A DNA stretch of 64,000 nucleotides, from NCBI GenBank assembly GCA_025454405.1, contig JALOON010000016.1, forward strand, positions 1-64,000, in the 5' to 3' direction. Shown piece after piece: positions 23,830 through 33,708 of the stretch; position 1 is the stretch's first letter; each line of letters starts with the position of its first letter. Both the position numbers and the translations under genes were made by a program. The stretch is from Oscillatoriaceae cyanobacterium Prado104. GTDB taxonomy: Bacteria > Cyanobacteriota > Cyanobacteriia > Cyanobacteriales > Microcoleaceae. Below the pieces are notes generated by a model. It saw only the letters and a program-made list of their open reading frames with translations, did not search any database and was not told the DNA's origin.

Positions 23830-25026
23830 ATGATTAAAATGCACCAATGGTGGCGGCTGCTGTTTTTAGTAATTGCTTTGACGATCGCCCTGATTTCCCC
23901 GACAATTTTATCTGATAATTTGCCAGCTCAAACTCCGCCACCCAAACCGCGAACCGAATTGCGCGGCATCTGGCTGACTAACATCGACAGCGACGTTATC
24001 TTCTCGCGCAAAAATGTAATTGATGCTGTAAATCGCCTCGAAAAACTCAACTTTAATACCATATATCCTACAGTTTGGCAAGGCGGATATACGATGTATC
24101 CCAGCGCTGCAGCCAAACGAGTATTCGGACAGCAAATTGACCCTTCACCCGGATTGCAAGGGCGAGATGTGCTCAAAGAAATTATCGCAGCATCGCGGCG
24201 CAAAGGTATCGCTGTAATCCCTTGGTTTGAGTTTGGTTTTATGGCTCCCGCTCAATCGGAATTAGCTCGATCGCACCCCGACTGGCTTGCCAAACGGCGC
24301 GACGGTTCAACTGTTTGGCAAGAAGGCAAAGAAGAGCGAGTCTGGCTGAATCCCTTTCATCCAGAAGTGCAGCAATTCATCCAAGATTTAATTCTAGAAA
24401 TCGTTACCAATTACGATATAGATGGCATTCAATTTGACGACCATTTCGGATTGCCAGTAGAATTTGGCTACGAACCGCTAACTGTATCCATGTATCGATC
24501 TCAAATCAACAGCCCTCCCTCCGAAGATGCTCGCGAAACCTTCTGGGTGCGGTGGCGTGCCGACAAAATTAACGATTTCATGGGACGCTTGTTTGCTGCT
24601 ATCAAAGCCCGCAAGCAAAAGTGTATTGTCAGCGTATCTCCCAACCCTTTGCACTTTGCTTTACCCGCTCACTTGCAAGACTGGTTTACTTGGGAAAGAC
24701 GCGGTTATGCGGAAGAAATTATCTTGCAAGTTTATCGCAGCGATATCAAGCGTTTTAATGCCGAATTGGAACGCGAAGAAGTTAAACTAGCTCAGGCAAA
24801 TATTCCCACAGCGATCGGCATTTTAACTGGTTTGAAGAACAATTCAATTCCACTCAAACAAATTCAGGAACAAGTACAAGAAGTGCGCAAAAGAAACTTT
24901 GGCGGAGTGTCGTTCTTCTTTTATGAAAGCTTGTCAAGTTGGGCAAAAGAAACGCCCGCACAGCGAGATGCAGCATTGCGATCGCTCTTTCCTGCAAAAA
25001 TTCAGCGCCCCTCAGTTTACAATTGA
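23830..25026 (+). CDS. Secreted glycoside hydrolase family 10-like (GHL10/DUF187) protein
   Basis: About 398 residues with a signal peptide (WWRLLFLVIALTIALISPTIL). The mature part begins ELRGIWLTNIDSDVIFSR, the usual beginning of the GHL10 TIM-barrel family. Other family features are NFNTIYPTVWQGGY, GIAVIPWFEFGF, VWLNPFHPEVQQFI and DIDGIQFDDHFGLP; the last two contain likely acidic catalytic residues. Relatives are thought to act on peptidoglycan or other envelope glycans. The start is ATG 23830; a TTG one codon upstream is also in frame. Confidence 0.85.
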   Translation: MIKMHQWWRLLFLVIALTIALISPTILSDNLPAQTPPPKPRTELRGIWLTNIDSDVIFSRKNVIDAVNRLEKLNFNTIYPTVWQGGYTMYPSAAAKRVFGQQIDPSPGLQGRDVLKEIIAASRRKGIAVIPWFEFGFMAPAQSELARSHPDWLAKRRDGSTVWQEGKEERVWLNPFHPEVQQFIQDLILEIVTNYDIDGIQFDDHFGLPVEFGYEPLTVSMYRSQINSPPSEDARETFWVRWRADKINDFMGRLFAAIKARKQKCIVSVSPNPLHFALPAHLQDWFTWERRGYAEEIILQVYRSDIKRFNAELEREEVKLAQANIPTAIGILTGLKNNSIPLKQIQEQVQEVRKRNFGGVSFFFYESLSSWAKETPAQRDAALRSLFPAKIQRPSVYN

Positions 25027-25189
25027 GTAAGATAGTTCTAAAAGTTTTAGATTGGGTGGAGAAACGAATCCGGCGTTTCACTCGGATCGACCTACGAGAT
25101 TGTTTCAGATAATAGGATGAATTAGGGTTGGGTTGGGTTGGGTTTCCTTACGTCAACCCAACCTACATCTACAAACATTATGATATTTA

Positions 25190-25888
25190 ATGATGGTTAA
25201 AAATAAATTAATATTTCGCGTTTTTACTGCCAGTTTATGTCTGGTTGCGGTATTGGCGATCGGCTACCTAACTCCCAGAAAGTGGGGCAATTACTCGCAC
25301 ACAAATTGTACGGTTCCCGTAGCCATTTCCAACCAAGGCATCCACACCGATATCATCGTTCCCGTCAAAAATGAATACTTCAACTGGCAGCAATATTTAC
25401 CTCTAACAGAAATCGGCCGCGAGGGAAATTCCGATTACAAATATCTAGCTTTTGGCTGGGGAGACAGAGCATTTATGTTAGAAACTCCCACCTCAGCAAC
25501 CATCAACCCGGTTACAGCTTTCAAGGCACTATTTCTCCCTACTCCCTCTACAATGCACGTTCAAGGTTATTGGGCTAATCCCCAAAATACAGAAACGAAA
25601 TGTGTTAAAATTAGCGGAGCGAATTATCTGAGGATGGTAAATTTTATTAAAAATTCATTTCAATTAGATGCGACGGGCAATAAAATAAAAATTAGCTACG
25701 GCTACCACAACAGCGACAGTTTCTACGAAGCAACAGGCAATTACTCAATTTTGAGAAGTTGCAATGACTGGACGGCAAAAGCCTTGCGAAAAGCTGAGGT
25801 CAATACTCCTGTATGGTCAACCCTTTCTTCATCAATTATGTTGCATTTAAACAGCGGTTGCCAATGCAAGTTGACTGTTGATAGTTGA
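25190..25888 (+). CDS. DUF2459 (TIGR02117) family protein
   Basis: A 232-residue protein with one N-terminal membrane segment (FRVFTASLCLVAVLAIGYL). The family core includes SNQGIHTDIIVPV, YLAFGWGDRAFMLETP, STMHVQGYW and CNDWTAKALRKA; the conserved His and Cys residues suggest an enzymatic NlpC-like fold, which is inference. The C-terminal residues CKLTVDS and the TGA stop are read from a GTTGACTGTTGATAGTTGAC repeat, giving the same LTVDS ending as the unrelated TetR protein at 622-1230. The function is unknown. Confidence 0.75.
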   Translation: MMVKNKLIFRVFTASLCLVAVLAIGYLTPRKWGNYSHTNCTVPVAISNQGIHTDIIVPVKNEYFNWQQYLPLTEIGREGNSDYKYLAFGWGDRAFMLETPTSATINPVTAFKALFLPTPSTMHVQGYWANPQNTETKCVKISGANYLRMVNFIKNSFQLDATGNKIKISYGYHNSDSFYEATGNYSILRSCNDWTAKALRKAEVNTPVWSTLSSSIMLHLNSGCQCKLTVDS

Positions 25889-26003
25889 CAGTTGTTCGGG
25901 AGTTTTGAGTTTTGAATTAAGAACTGTCTTTAACTCAAAACTCAAAATTTAAAACTCAAAACTCCTTACCAATTCCCCATTCCCCATTCCCCATTCCCAA
26001 ATT

Positions 26004-26777
26004 ATGAATGTAATTCCAGCGATCGACCTTTTAGAAGGAAAATGCGTCAGACTCTATCAGGGAGACTACGCCAAGTCTCAAACTTTTAACGAAAACCCCG
26101 TAGAAGTAGCGAGACAGTGGGTAAGCGAAGGCGCGACAATGCTGCATTTAGTAGATTTAGACGGCGCTAAAGCAGGTCATCCAGTCAATCACAAAGCCAT
26201 TGAAGCGATCGTCCGCGCAGTTGATGTTCCCTGTCAAGTAGGAGGCGGAATGCGCGATCGCGCTGCGGTTTCCGCTATCCTCAATTTAGGAGTGCGGCGG
26301 GCAATTCTCGGCACCGTCGCCGTCGAAAAACCGCAGTTAGTCGGCGAATTATGCGCGGAATTTCCCGGTCAAATTCTGATAGGAATCGATGCCAGAAACG
26401 GTAAAGTTGCGACTAGGGGCTGGCTGGAAACTTCGGAAGTTTTAGCAACAGAATTAGCGCAGCAAATGGCCGAGTTAGGGGCTGCGGAAATTATTTACAC
26501 CGACATTCACCGCGACGGCACGCTGGAAGGTCCAAACTTGGATTCTTTGCGAGAAATTGCCAATGCGATTTCGATTCCCGTCATTGCTTCCGGCGGCGTC
26601 AGTTCGATCGCGGATTTGTTAAATTTGTTAGCTTTGGAACCAATTGGTGTCAAAAGCGCGATCGTCGGTAGGGCCATTTATACCGGAGATATCGCGCTTA
26701 AAGAGGCAATTCAAGCAGTCGGACAAGGAAGGTGGCAGGATGTACCGCCCGATTTGGGTTCTTCAAGTTTTGCTTGA
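26004..26777 (+). CDS. hisA: HisA, ProFAR isomerase of histidine biosynthesis
   Basis: A 257-residue cytoplasmic TIM-barrel enzyme that converts ProFAR to PRFAR in histidine synthesis. [22 protein letters not shown] is diagnostic, with the first catalytic Asp in AIDL. VGGGMRD, the catalytic region [14 protein letters not shown] and IASGGVSS (phosphate binding) are all intact. It stands alone, as is common for his genes in cyanobacteria. Its spacer upstream is repeat-rich (AACTCAAA and CCCATTC arrays). Confidence 0.97.
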   Translation: MNVIPAIDLLEGKCVRLYQGDYAKSQTFNENPVEVARQWVSEGATMLHLVDLDGAKAGHPVNHKAIEAIVRAVDVPCQVGGGMRDRAAVSAILNLGVRRAILGTVAVEKPQLVGELCAEFPGQILIGIDARNGKVATRGWLETSEVLATELAQQMAELGAAEIIYTDIHRDGTLEGPNLDSLREIANAISIPVIASGGVSSIADLLNLLALEPIGVKSAIVGRAIYTGDIALKEAIQAVGQGRWQDVPPDLGSSSFA

Positions 26778-26790
26778 TACGTAAAACTGC

Positions 26791-26849
26791 ATGGTGCGTT
26801 CCACTCAACAGCTAGTGAAGTGATGAATATTGCTGCGGGGACGCACCAT
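26791..26849. repeat. ATGGTGCGT inverted repeat
   Basis: ATGGTGCGT (26791-26799) and ACGCACCAT (26841-26849) form perfect 9-bp arms between hisA and the DUF433 gene. It may be a dispersed repeat or the hisA terminator; there is no U-tract. Confidence 0.5.
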
Positions 26850-26889
26850 ACATCAAACTATAATAATAGAAAACAGTTCGATATTGCTT

Positions 26890-27435
26890 ATGGAAAGTAT
26901 TTTTACTCCCAGCGAAGCTGCTGCATTCGTACAGTTGCCTGAAAAACAAGTATACAGCGAATTGGAATACCGAGTTATTCCGTCTGTAGCCAATTCACCA
27001 ACGCTTCCCTTTGCAGCATTAATTTACCTTCGAGCTCTCAAAGAGGTAAATTTTACATTCTCAGTTGACTATCGATCGTTACTTTACCAACAATTAGTAG
27101 AGGCTGTGGAGCGACAGATGTCTAGTCTTGAAGTAGGAAAGTTTTTCACGTTACATCTAGACGCGATCGCCTCTGAGTTGTCGGACATAATTACACGATT
27201 CAAAGAGTGGCAAAAGCGTTTAGTTACTGATTCAAATATCATGGGAGGGGAAACCGTTTTTCCAAATAGTCGCCTCACTGTTCGCCGGATTGGATCGATG
27301 CTCGAACGCGGTGAATCATCAGAGGTGATTCGCGAGGATTACCCATACTTATCTCAGGAAGATTTGGAATTTGCCCAGATCTATGTGAGAGCATATCCAA
27401 GTGTTTCAGGATTTACGCACAGAGACTATCTGTAA
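26890..27435 (+). CDS. DUF433-containing antitoxin-like protein
   Basis: A 181-residue protein. The N-terminal part (SIFTPSEAAAFVQLPEKQVYSELEY) looks like a winged-helix or MerR-like DNA-binding region. The C-terminal DUF433 motif is RIGSMLERGESSEVIREDYPYLSQEDLEFAQIYVRAYP. DUF433 proteins are typically the antitoxin partners of DUF5615 PIN-like proteins, which is the gene downstream. I start at ATG 26890 because the longer frame begins in the upstream repeat. Confidence 0.8.
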   Translation: MESIFTPSEAAAFVQLPEKQVYSELEYRVIPSVANSPTLPFAALIYLRALKEVNFTFSVDYRSLLYQQLVEAVERQMSSLEVGKFFTLHLDAIASELSDIITRFKEWQKRLVTDSNIMGGETVFPNSRLTVRRIGSMLERGESSEVIREDYPYLSQEDLEFAQIYVRAYPSVSGFTHRDYL

Positions 27436-27497
27436 GTTGCCCACTTATCGCATTGCCCTCACAGATAGTATACAGACTGTTCCATTTGGTAAGTTCT

Positions 27498-27914
27498 ATG
27501 TTTGATGCTGTAAAAAACATTAAGATCCTGATTGATGAGGATCTTTCGCCTGCTGTAGCGCGCAATCTATGCGAAGAGTTTTTAATTGATGCAGTTGCAG
27601 CTCGCGATCGCGGTTTGCTTGGTGCGGACGATCGCAAAATTTTAGAATACGCCTTTAATGAAGAGCGCATATTGGTGACAGCGAATGTCGGCGATTTTGA
27701 AAGATTCGCACGCGCCTGCGAAGTTCACGCGGGCATTATTTTTATTTCTGAAGGCGACTTGTTGCGCAGCGAACAGATTTCGATTGTCAAAGAAGCTATC
27801 GCCGCAATATATACTGAACTCGAAGCTGGACGCGATATGGTCAATAGGGTTCTTTACATATCAGCAAACGGCACAAAAAATTTCGAGGCTTTACCGCCAG
27901 ATATGTCAAAATAA
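27498..27914 (+). CDS. DUF5615 PIN-like putative toxin
   Basis: A 138-residue protein of the Mut7-C/DUF5615 PIN-like family: KILIDEDLSPAVARNL carries the first acidic pair, then VAARDRGLLGADDRKILEYAFNEERILVTANVGDFERFA carries the rest of the acidic cluster. A final GIIFISEGDLLR strand completes the fold. Such proteins are predicted ribonucleases paired with DUF433. The gene starts 63 bp after the DUF433 stop and is probably in one operon with it. Start ATG 27498; a TTG 45 nt upstream is in frame but less likely. Confidence 0.8.
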   Translation: MFDAVKNIKILIDEDLSPAVARNLCEEFLIDAVAARDRGLLGADDRKILEYAFNEERILVTANVGDFERFARACEVHAGIIFISEGDLLRSEQISIVKEAIAAIYTELEAGRDMVNRVLYISANGTKNFEALPPDMSK

Positions 27915-27934
27915 CCAGGAGTTATACAAGTAAT

Positions 27935-28025
27935 ATCGTGTCCGGTCGATCGATCGCGATAAGTAAGGTTCGTAGTGTGGACTTCAGTCCGCTCCATTTT
28001 GCGGACTAAACTCCGCACTACGAAC
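27935..28025. repeat. Composite repeat with palindromic end
   Basis: The leader ATCGTGTCCGGTCGATCGATCGCGATAAG is followed by the inverted pair GTTCGTAGTGTGGACTTCAG / ACTCCGCACTACGAAC. It lies between convergent genes (DUF5615 and the kinase) and may terminate both. Confidence 0.75.
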
Positions 28026-28060
28026 TAATCTCATTAAAGTATTTGTATTTACAAAATTAG

Positions 28061-29143
28061 TTAAAGTTGACTAGAGCATTGCCTGCGGACAGGAATCTCG
28101 ATCGTAAACTCGGCCCCGCTTCCCGGAGTCGAACAACAAGTTAGCTTGCCCCCGTGTGTTTCAGTGATAATCTGATAGCTAATTGCCATTCCCATTCCTG
28201 TTCCCTTACCGATAGGTTTTGTGGTGAAAAAAGGATTGAATATTTGTTTTTGAATCGATTCGGGCATTCCCACTCCTGTATCAGCGATCTTAATCTGCAC
28301 CCATTCTCGATCGACTGCCGATGTTAAGATAGTAATTTGACCGGAATTTTCTTTGGTTTCTTGAACCTTGCTGTTTGCATTGAGTTCCTCAATAGCATCA
28401 ATAGCATTTACCAGAATATTCATCAACACCTGATTTAGTTGTCCGGCATAGCAATTCACCAGCGGCAAATTACCGTACTTCCGCATTACCCGAATCTCGG
28501 GGTAGTCCTGTTTTTTCTTCAGGCGGTGCTGCAAAATTAACAAGGTACTATCGAGACATTCATGAATATCCACCAGCTTGAATTCTGCTTCGTCCATGCG
28601 CGAAAATGTCCGCAGCGACAGGACTATATTGCGGATTCTGTCTGTACCAATTTTCATAGAATTCACAATTTTTAGCAAGTCTTCCTGTAAAAAATCTAGG
28701 TCGATCGCATCAGCCTGTTCTTGAATTTCAACTACCGGATTCGGATAGTGATGCTGGTACAATTGCACCACATTCAGCAAGTCTTGAGAATATTCCTCAA
28801 TGTATGTGAGATTGCCGTGAATAAAATTAACTGGATTGTTGATTTCATGGGCCACACCCGCTACCAGTTGCCCCAAGCTGGACATTTTTTCTGCATGAAC
28901 GAGTTGGGCTTGCGTGCGTTTGAGTTCGCTCAGGGTTTGTTCTAACTGGCGCTTTTCTTTGACTTCTCTTTGCGAACTTTCTAAATCCTTGATGATTTGT
29001 CGGAGTAGATTTTCTTTCTTGTGGTTCGTTTGTTCCAGTTCTCTGCAAGTTGTTTCCGATCGCTCTAACTTTTTTCGCAAGATGCGATTTTCTTTTTCAA
29101 GTTGCTTAACTGTTGCCAGAATATCTGTTGTTTCTAACTCCAC
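28061..29143 (-). CDS. Sensor histidine kinase lacking a sensor domain
   Basis: A 360-residue kinase. Residues about 8-85 form a long coiled coil. The H-box is GQLVAGVAHEINNPVNFIHG with the phosphorylated His at 99. The N-box is LMNILVNAIDAIEE, the G1 box DTGVGMPES, and the G2 box KGTGMGMAISYQI. There is no membrane segment, PAS or GAF domain. It starts with GTG 29143 one nucleotide after the FIST gene stop, with AGGAGAAG as ribosome-binding site, so it is translated together with FIST. The FIST protein is the probable sensory input; no response regulator is adjacent. Confidence 0.9.
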   Translation of the reverse strand: MELETTDILATVKQLEKENRILRKKLERSETTCRELEQTNHKKENLLRQIIKDLESSQREVKEKRQLEQTLSELKRTQAQLVHAEKMSSLGQLVAGVAHEINNPVNFIHGNLTYIEEYSQDLLNVVQLYQHHYPNPVVEIQEQADAIDLDFLQEDLLKIVNSMKIGTDRIRNIVLSLRTFSRMDEAEFKLVDIHECLDSTLLILQHRLKKKQDYPEIRVMRKYGNLPLVNCYAGQLNQVLMNILVNAIDAIEELNANSKVQETKENSGQITILTSAVDREWVQIKIADTGVGMPESIQKQIFNPFFTTKPIGKGTGMGMAISYQIITETHGGKLTCCSTPGSGAEFTIEIPVRRQCSSQL

Positions 29144-29144
29144 C

Positions 29145-30299
29145 TTATGCTTCTCCTAGTAGCAAAGTGACAAATGTTTCGTTGTGAAAATAGGAGATGC
29201 CCTGTTCTTCTAAGGGTGCAATTTCCCCGTTCGTGTAAAAGCCACAACTCGGTAATGCTGAATTCAAGCAGGCTTGAGTTAGTTCGTGTTCTTCCTTCGT
29301 GCGAGTGCCGAGAATTTGTCGCCGGCTGGCACAGGAAAAATACAAAGCAGCCGCAGGTTCTTTACCGGGATAATTGTCTAAGGCTTGCTTCATCGATGTT
29401 TGTGATGCTGAGAGAATGCGATCGTGTGTGGTTTCCGTAATTTGCACGATCGCCAGTTCTGGAATATCTCCAAAAAAGGTCACGCTACCAATTTCTGCAT
29501 CGCAAACTCCGCTGGGTGCTCGCATATAGTAAAGAAATTCCTTCGCATCAAACACCGCTAGGGGATATTCTGAGGATGGTGGCAATTGTCCCAAATAATG
29601 GGAGTAAAACTCTAAAGCAGGTTTGCCGTTGATTTCGTAGACTACATTTTGAGAAGCTTTAGTAACTTTCCCCGCATTGCCAATCGGATACCAACCGCTA
29701 GCAATCCCGTGAGAAAATAGCACCGAACCCGAGATTAAAAGAATCCCAATTGCATCGCTGCAAACTTCAGTTTTGTAGAACTGATAGGTTTGTTTGAACT
29801 GCCACCGATCGGCCGTAAGTCCGCCAAAAATAGGTACTTTTTCCCCTAAAGCTTGATGCAGCTTATCCAAAATCAAAACGGCGCTGGTGGTGAGACTTTC
29901 TGGCAAAGCAATACAGAGTTTAATCTCCTCCGTACAACCTGTTGTTGCTCGATCGATCGCGCTTTGAATGGCGAGGTTCAAATCCTGGGAAAGGTTTCGC
30001 CCAATTCCAGCCCGAATAGTGATGTTGTCCGTACAAAATAGCATTAGAGTCAGCGAATCCTGTTCAAACCCTAAAATGGAAGACATCTCTCCATCAGTTG
30101 TGCCGCCAATTAATTCAATTCCTGGATAAGTTTCGCAAATTCGCTCTAAAATGAGAGTATGTTCAAAGTCAATGCCAGCAAACAATATACCTGCTTGAGG
30201 AGATGCTCCTGACAAAGATTGCTGGCATCGATCTAAGACTTCTGCTATTGCCGATAGAGAGTCAGGATCGTTACTGTGACCGACTGCTGTTTTTAACAT
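29145..30299 (-). CDS. FIST sensory-domain protein
   Basis: A 384-residue soluble protein with a FIST_N region (LIGGTTDGEMSSILGFEQDSLTLMLF) and a C-terminal FIST_C region (PLAVFDAKEFLYYMRAP, then ALYFSCASRRQILGTR and GFYTNGEIAPLEEQG). FIST domains are thought to bind small ligands such as amino acids and feed histidine kinases. The next gene is a sensor-less histidine kinase one nucleotide away, so the two should form one signalling unit. Confidence 0.85.
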   Translation of the reverse strand: MLKTAVGHSNDPDSLSAIAEVLDRCQQSLSGASPQAGILFAGIDFEHTLILERICETYPGIELIGGTTDGEMSSILGFEQDSLTLMLFCTDNITIRAGIGRNLSQDLNLAIQSAIDRATTGCTEEIKLCIALPESLTTSAVLILDKLHQALGEKVPIFGGLTADRWQFKQTYQFYKTEVCSDAIGILLISGSVLFSHGIASGWYPIGNAGKVTKASQNVVYEINGKPALEFYSHYLGQLPPSSEYPLAVFDAKEFLYYMRAPSGVCDAEIGSVTFFGDIPELAIVQITETTHDRILSASQTSMKQALDNYPGKEPAAALYFSCASRRQILGTRTKEEHELTQACLNSALPSCGFYTNGEIAPLEEQGISYFHNETFVTLLLGEA

Positions 30300-31142
30300 T
30301 AATTTAGAATGCTAATTGAGCGATTAATACTCGATCGATTGCTACAAATGAGAATTAGCTCTAGTTGCCCAAAGTCTAATTCTTTTCGCGGTGGTCAAAC
30401 ACCGCCTACCGATTTTGCTTAAGTCTATGCTTAAGTTCATCGCTACTTTTCGTAAAATGTTCGCAGATGCTTGAAGGTCTGCATTTACTAAGCTACCGTT
30501 TTTTGTACGATATAGACCGCGTTGGTGTCAGCGTCACAGTAAATCAAGTTTTGCTGCACACCTCGACGGGGCTTTTCTTTCCTAGCCGTATAATATCATA
30601 TTCAGCAACCGGCAGCAGGAAAAAATTGCACTTTTATTTTTTGTAAGAGGACGATTGCGTATCGGCGATGCAAAATAGGTTCTGCGATTGCTTGACTTAG
30701 CTGGCGCTCGCAATGAGAGAAATAGATTTAATGTTCGATCGTACCAAATCCGAGTTAAAAACCCTCGATCTACGGAAGATGGTGAGAGGGGGGGGAGGGG
30801 AGATGGGGAGAAATTAGCTCGCGATCTGTCCAAGGGGCGAGTAGCGCGGATTTAGGATAAGATGCCTCCAGAAATGTGCAATTCGGTAAGGCCGATCGAA
30901 AATTGTGTTAGCGGGCGGTGGCGTGCCCCTGCGGAATCCAGGCAACCTCAAGCCACGGCAGAGTCCTTGTGGGGGCGGACTTCCGGCGGTTGAAACTCTC
31001 AAATAATTTTATCAAAACGATACCAGATTCAGCAATTATTGAATCAGAATTCAAAGCCTTGAATCAGATAGATAATAAAATCGAGTTTTGGTCAGCGTTA
31101 GTACAACCTTGTTGAAATTGTTAATCTTCATATTTAGGTGCT
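30300..31142. other. Long gene-poor spacer
   Basis: No convincing coding frame over 840 bp. A perfect hairpin GCGGTG-GTCAAA-CACCGC lies at 30388-30405. The remainder is mixed AT-rich and GATCG-rich sequence with no recognised repeat family, RNA or regulatory site. Confidence 0.4.
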
Positions 31143-31427
31143 TCACACCTTGTCAGAACGACGCTTACTGCTGGCTTTTATCCAAAGTCCGATTAAACCA
31201 AAGACAACTGCGATCGCTAGCAAAAATGCTAAATTGAATTCAATACCGGAGCCACTTGTATCATTACGCCAACGTAAAACCCACAGCGAGCCTTTCCCAA
31301 TTGCAAATGAGGGGATGCGCCCAGCCAGGAAAAGTGCTGGTAGTGCTAAAAAAATGGCAATCTCCACGACGAATGCGATCGCACTGAGCCTTAAACCAAA
31401 ATCGCGTTGGTGCTTGAATTTTTGCAC
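31143..31427 (-). CDS. Possible small two-helix membrane protein
   Basis: A 94-residue frame starting with GTG 31427. Two strongly hydrophobic segments (LSAIAFVVEIAIFLALPALF and NLAFLLAIAVVFGLIGLWI) are joined by a 30-residue polar loop, and the C terminus is basic (KASSKRRSDKV). The pattern is convincing for a membrane protein, but the family is not recognised and the start codon is weak. Confidence 0.45.
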   Translation of the reverse strand: MQKFKHQRDFGLRLSAIAFVVEIAIFLALPALFLAGRIPSFAIGKGSLWVLRWRNDTSGSGIEFNLAFLLAIAVVFGLIGLWIKASSKRRSDKV

Positions 31428-31543
31428 AGGTGTGCCATAGAAATCTACAGCTAATGAGAAAAGTCATTCTTAGGTTAGATCTGTCAGTATTTTTGAGTTT
31501 GTATGCTGGGAAAACGAGCTTTATATAATTTAACAACAGCGAA

Positions 31544-32404
31544 ATGACACAAAACTGCGATCGAGCGAGCGAAGCAATAGAATTGCTGGGTCAAGAAAAG
31601 TTGGAACTAAGCGATCGCGATCGTCAAGAGATAATCGATCGCATCCGTCCCACTGCCTTAATCATTCACGAAACAATTCGGATCGAGGGCGAAAATCAGT
31701 TGTGCCGTCCCGTTTCAGCTTTAGCTTGGTCCGGACTCGCCGCAGGGCTTTCTATGGGATTCTCTCTGGTGGCTCAAGGTTTACTAAAAGCAAATTTACC
31801 CCAGCAATCTTGGAGTTCGATTATTGTCAGCCTCGGGTACAGTATCGGCTTTGTCATCGTGGTAATGGGACGCCAGCAATTGTTCACTGAAAATACCCTG
31901 ACTGTCATTCTGCCTTTGTTAAGCGATCGCAGGCGCAAAGTTTTGCTGCGAGTGCTGCGATTGTGGGGAATTGTGTTAGCAACCAATTTGTTAGGAGCAT
32001 TCATATTTGCCTCAATTGCTGCGCGGGTTGAAGTTTTTCCCCCCAAACTTCAAACAGCGTTCGGCGAAATTGGTTTAAGCGCTCTTGATGGAGGATTTTG
32101 GACAACTTTATTGCGGGCAATTTTTGCTGGTTGGTTAATTGCTTTAATGGTCTGGCTTCTCCCCGCGGCTGAGTCTTCCCAACTGTGGGTAATTACAATT
32201 ATCACTTCCCTTGTTGGGCTGGGTGAATTTCCTCATATTATTGCCGGATCGGTAGAAGTTTTTTATGCAGTGGCGATCGGAGATGTTTCTTGGTCAGAAT
32301 ATTTTGGCAAGTTTATGATACCTACCTTAATTGGTAATATCTTAGGCGGAGTTACTTTAGTCGCTGCCTTAAACCACGCCCAAGTTGCTAGAGATGACAT
32401 CTAA
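31544..32404 (+). CDS. Formate/nitrite transporter (FNT, YfdC-like) family protein
   Basis: A 286-residue integral membrane protein. A soluble N-terminal helix region (about 50 residues) precedes six membrane segments, such as LAWSGLAAGLSMGFSLVAQG and SLGYSIGFVIVVMGRQQLFTENTL. The G-F-V-I-V-x-G-x-x-x-L-F-T-E-N pattern in the third helix and WLLPAAESSQLWVI are typical of the YfdC branch. FNT proteins are pentameric channels for small monovalent anions; the ion is unknown for this branch. It is followed 30 bp later by a phosphoesterase gene on the same strand. Confidence 0.85.
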   Translation: MTQNCDRASEAIELLGQEKLELSDRDRQEIIDRIRPTALIIHETIRIEGENQLCRPVSALAWSGLAAGLSMGFSLVAQGLLKANLPQQSWSSIIVSLGYSIGFVIVVMGRQQLFTENTLTVILPLLSDRRRKVLLRVLRLWGIVLATNLLGAFIFASIAARVEVFPPKLQTAFGEIGLSALDGGFWTTLLRAIFAGWLIALMVWLLPAAESSQLWVITIITSLVGLGEFPHIIAGSVEVFYAVAIGDVSWSEYFGKFMIPTLIGNILGGVTLVAALNHAQVARDDI

Positions 32405-32434
32405 ACTTGTGGCGCTCTTAATACGGGTACGATC

Positions 32435-33331
32435 GTGAAAAAAATTAAATGCTTTTTATTAAGCTTATTGGGATTAATTGGCGCAATCCTAATTTACGGC
32501 TTAATCGAACCCTACTCGATCGAGACAAAAGTAGAAGTCGCAGCAATTCCCAATCTTCCTGCTGCGTGGGAAGGGCAACAAATTGCCGCGATCGCGGATT
32601 GGCAGGTAGGAATGTGGCTGGGCAACACTTTTACTATCCGTCGCATTGTCGGTCGATTAGTCGAAAAACGCCCCGCCGCCGTGTTGATTGCTGGCGATTT
32701 TATTTACAATGCAGGCGACGATACCAGCGCAGAAATTAATACAGCAATTAAATTAGTTCGCCCGCTGACAGCAGCAGGTATTCCCACTTATGCTGTCTTG
32801 GGCAATCATGACTTTGGAATGAAGGAAAAAAACGGCAATCCAGATGTAGCGCAAGCTACTAAGCTAGCTGATTCTTTAAAAGCTGCGGGCGTGCAAGTTT
32901 TGGAAAATGAAGCTGTTGCCCTTGCATTTTCAGACACTACAAATCAGCAAACACCTTTATATTTAGCAGGCATCGGATCGCATTGGGCTAATAACGATCG
33001 ACCAGGATTAGCGCTGGCACAAATACCAGATAAATCGCCCAGGTTGGTTATGATGCACCATCCTGAATCTTTTGCAGAATTTCCCGCGAATACCGCACCT
33101 GTAGCTGTGGCAGGACACACCCACGGCGGTCAAATTCGCCTGCCATTTACTCCAGAATGGTCTTGGTTGACTTTTGTGAAAGAAGATGAGGTTCATGTTG
33201 ACGGCTGGATCGAGAATTATGGAAAGTCGGGAAACCGTCTTTATGTCAATCGAGGCATTGGTTTCAGCATCCTGCCAATCAGGATTAACTGCCCGCCAGA
33301 GGTGACTTTATTCACGCTTCAGGGTGCTTAA
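32435..33331 (+). CDS. Metallophosphoesterase, membrane-anchored
   Basis: A 298-residue calcineurin-like phosphoesterase starting with GTG 32435. One N-terminal membrane segment (CFLLSLLGLIGAILIYGLI) is followed by the metal-binding motifs: AIADWQVG in place of the usual DxH, IAGDFIYNAG (GD), VLGNHDFG (GNHD) and VAGHTHGGQIRLP (GHTH). The first motif has D-W-Q rather than D-x-H, so the metal site differs slightly. The family includes YkuE-type phosphohydrolases of lipids or cell-wall precursors. Confidence 0.85.
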   Translation: MKKIKCFLLSLLGLIGAILIYGLIEPYSIETKVEVAAIPNLPAAWEGQQIAAIADWQVGMWLGNTFTIRRIVGRLVEKRPAAVLIAGDFIYNAGDDTSAEINTAIKLVRPLTAAGIPTYAVLGNHDFGMKEKNGNPDVAQATKLADSLKAAGVQVLENEAVALAFSDTTNQQTPLYLAGIGSHWANNDRPGLALAQIPDKSPRLVMMHHPESFAEFPANTAPVAVAGHTHGGQIRLPFTPEWSWLTFVKEDEVHVDGWIENYGKSGNRLYVNRGIGFSILPIRINCPPEVTLFTLQGA

Positions 33332-33708
33332 ATTATTCGTAATTTCCTAGCTGGCGCAACGGTTATATCTGCCGTTAATGAAATATTTTTTAACTTAAAT
33401 TTATGTCTTTTGATAGTGTTTTTACTGGCGGACGATCGAGTTTATTGTCGCGATCGCGATCGCAGGCATGATTGTTTGAACGGGTTCGATCGCGCTTAAG
33501 GGCAAGCAATATCGAAAGTTTTTTCTCCATCATCTTCCATCCGGCGGATCTTTTCTTATGGCATCAGACAGAGGGCAAGATTGAGCGAGTCCGATTAGAT
33601 GGAGGTGAACGCAAGATTTTGAAATATTGAGCAGAGATAATAAACCTTTTGCAGAAGTCGATGTTTGAGACTTTGACTAAATTTACAAGCTTCGATCGGG
33701 AGGTATCC
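33332..33708. other. Gene-free spacer
   Basis: GATCG-rich sequence with no convincing gene. A GGGAGG ribosome-binding site lies at its end (33698-33703). Confidence 0.4.

Noticed and set aside
31138-31440. Plus-strand 100-codon frame
   Set aside because: The opposite frame encodes two clear membrane helices, so the plus-strand frame is more likely its shadow.
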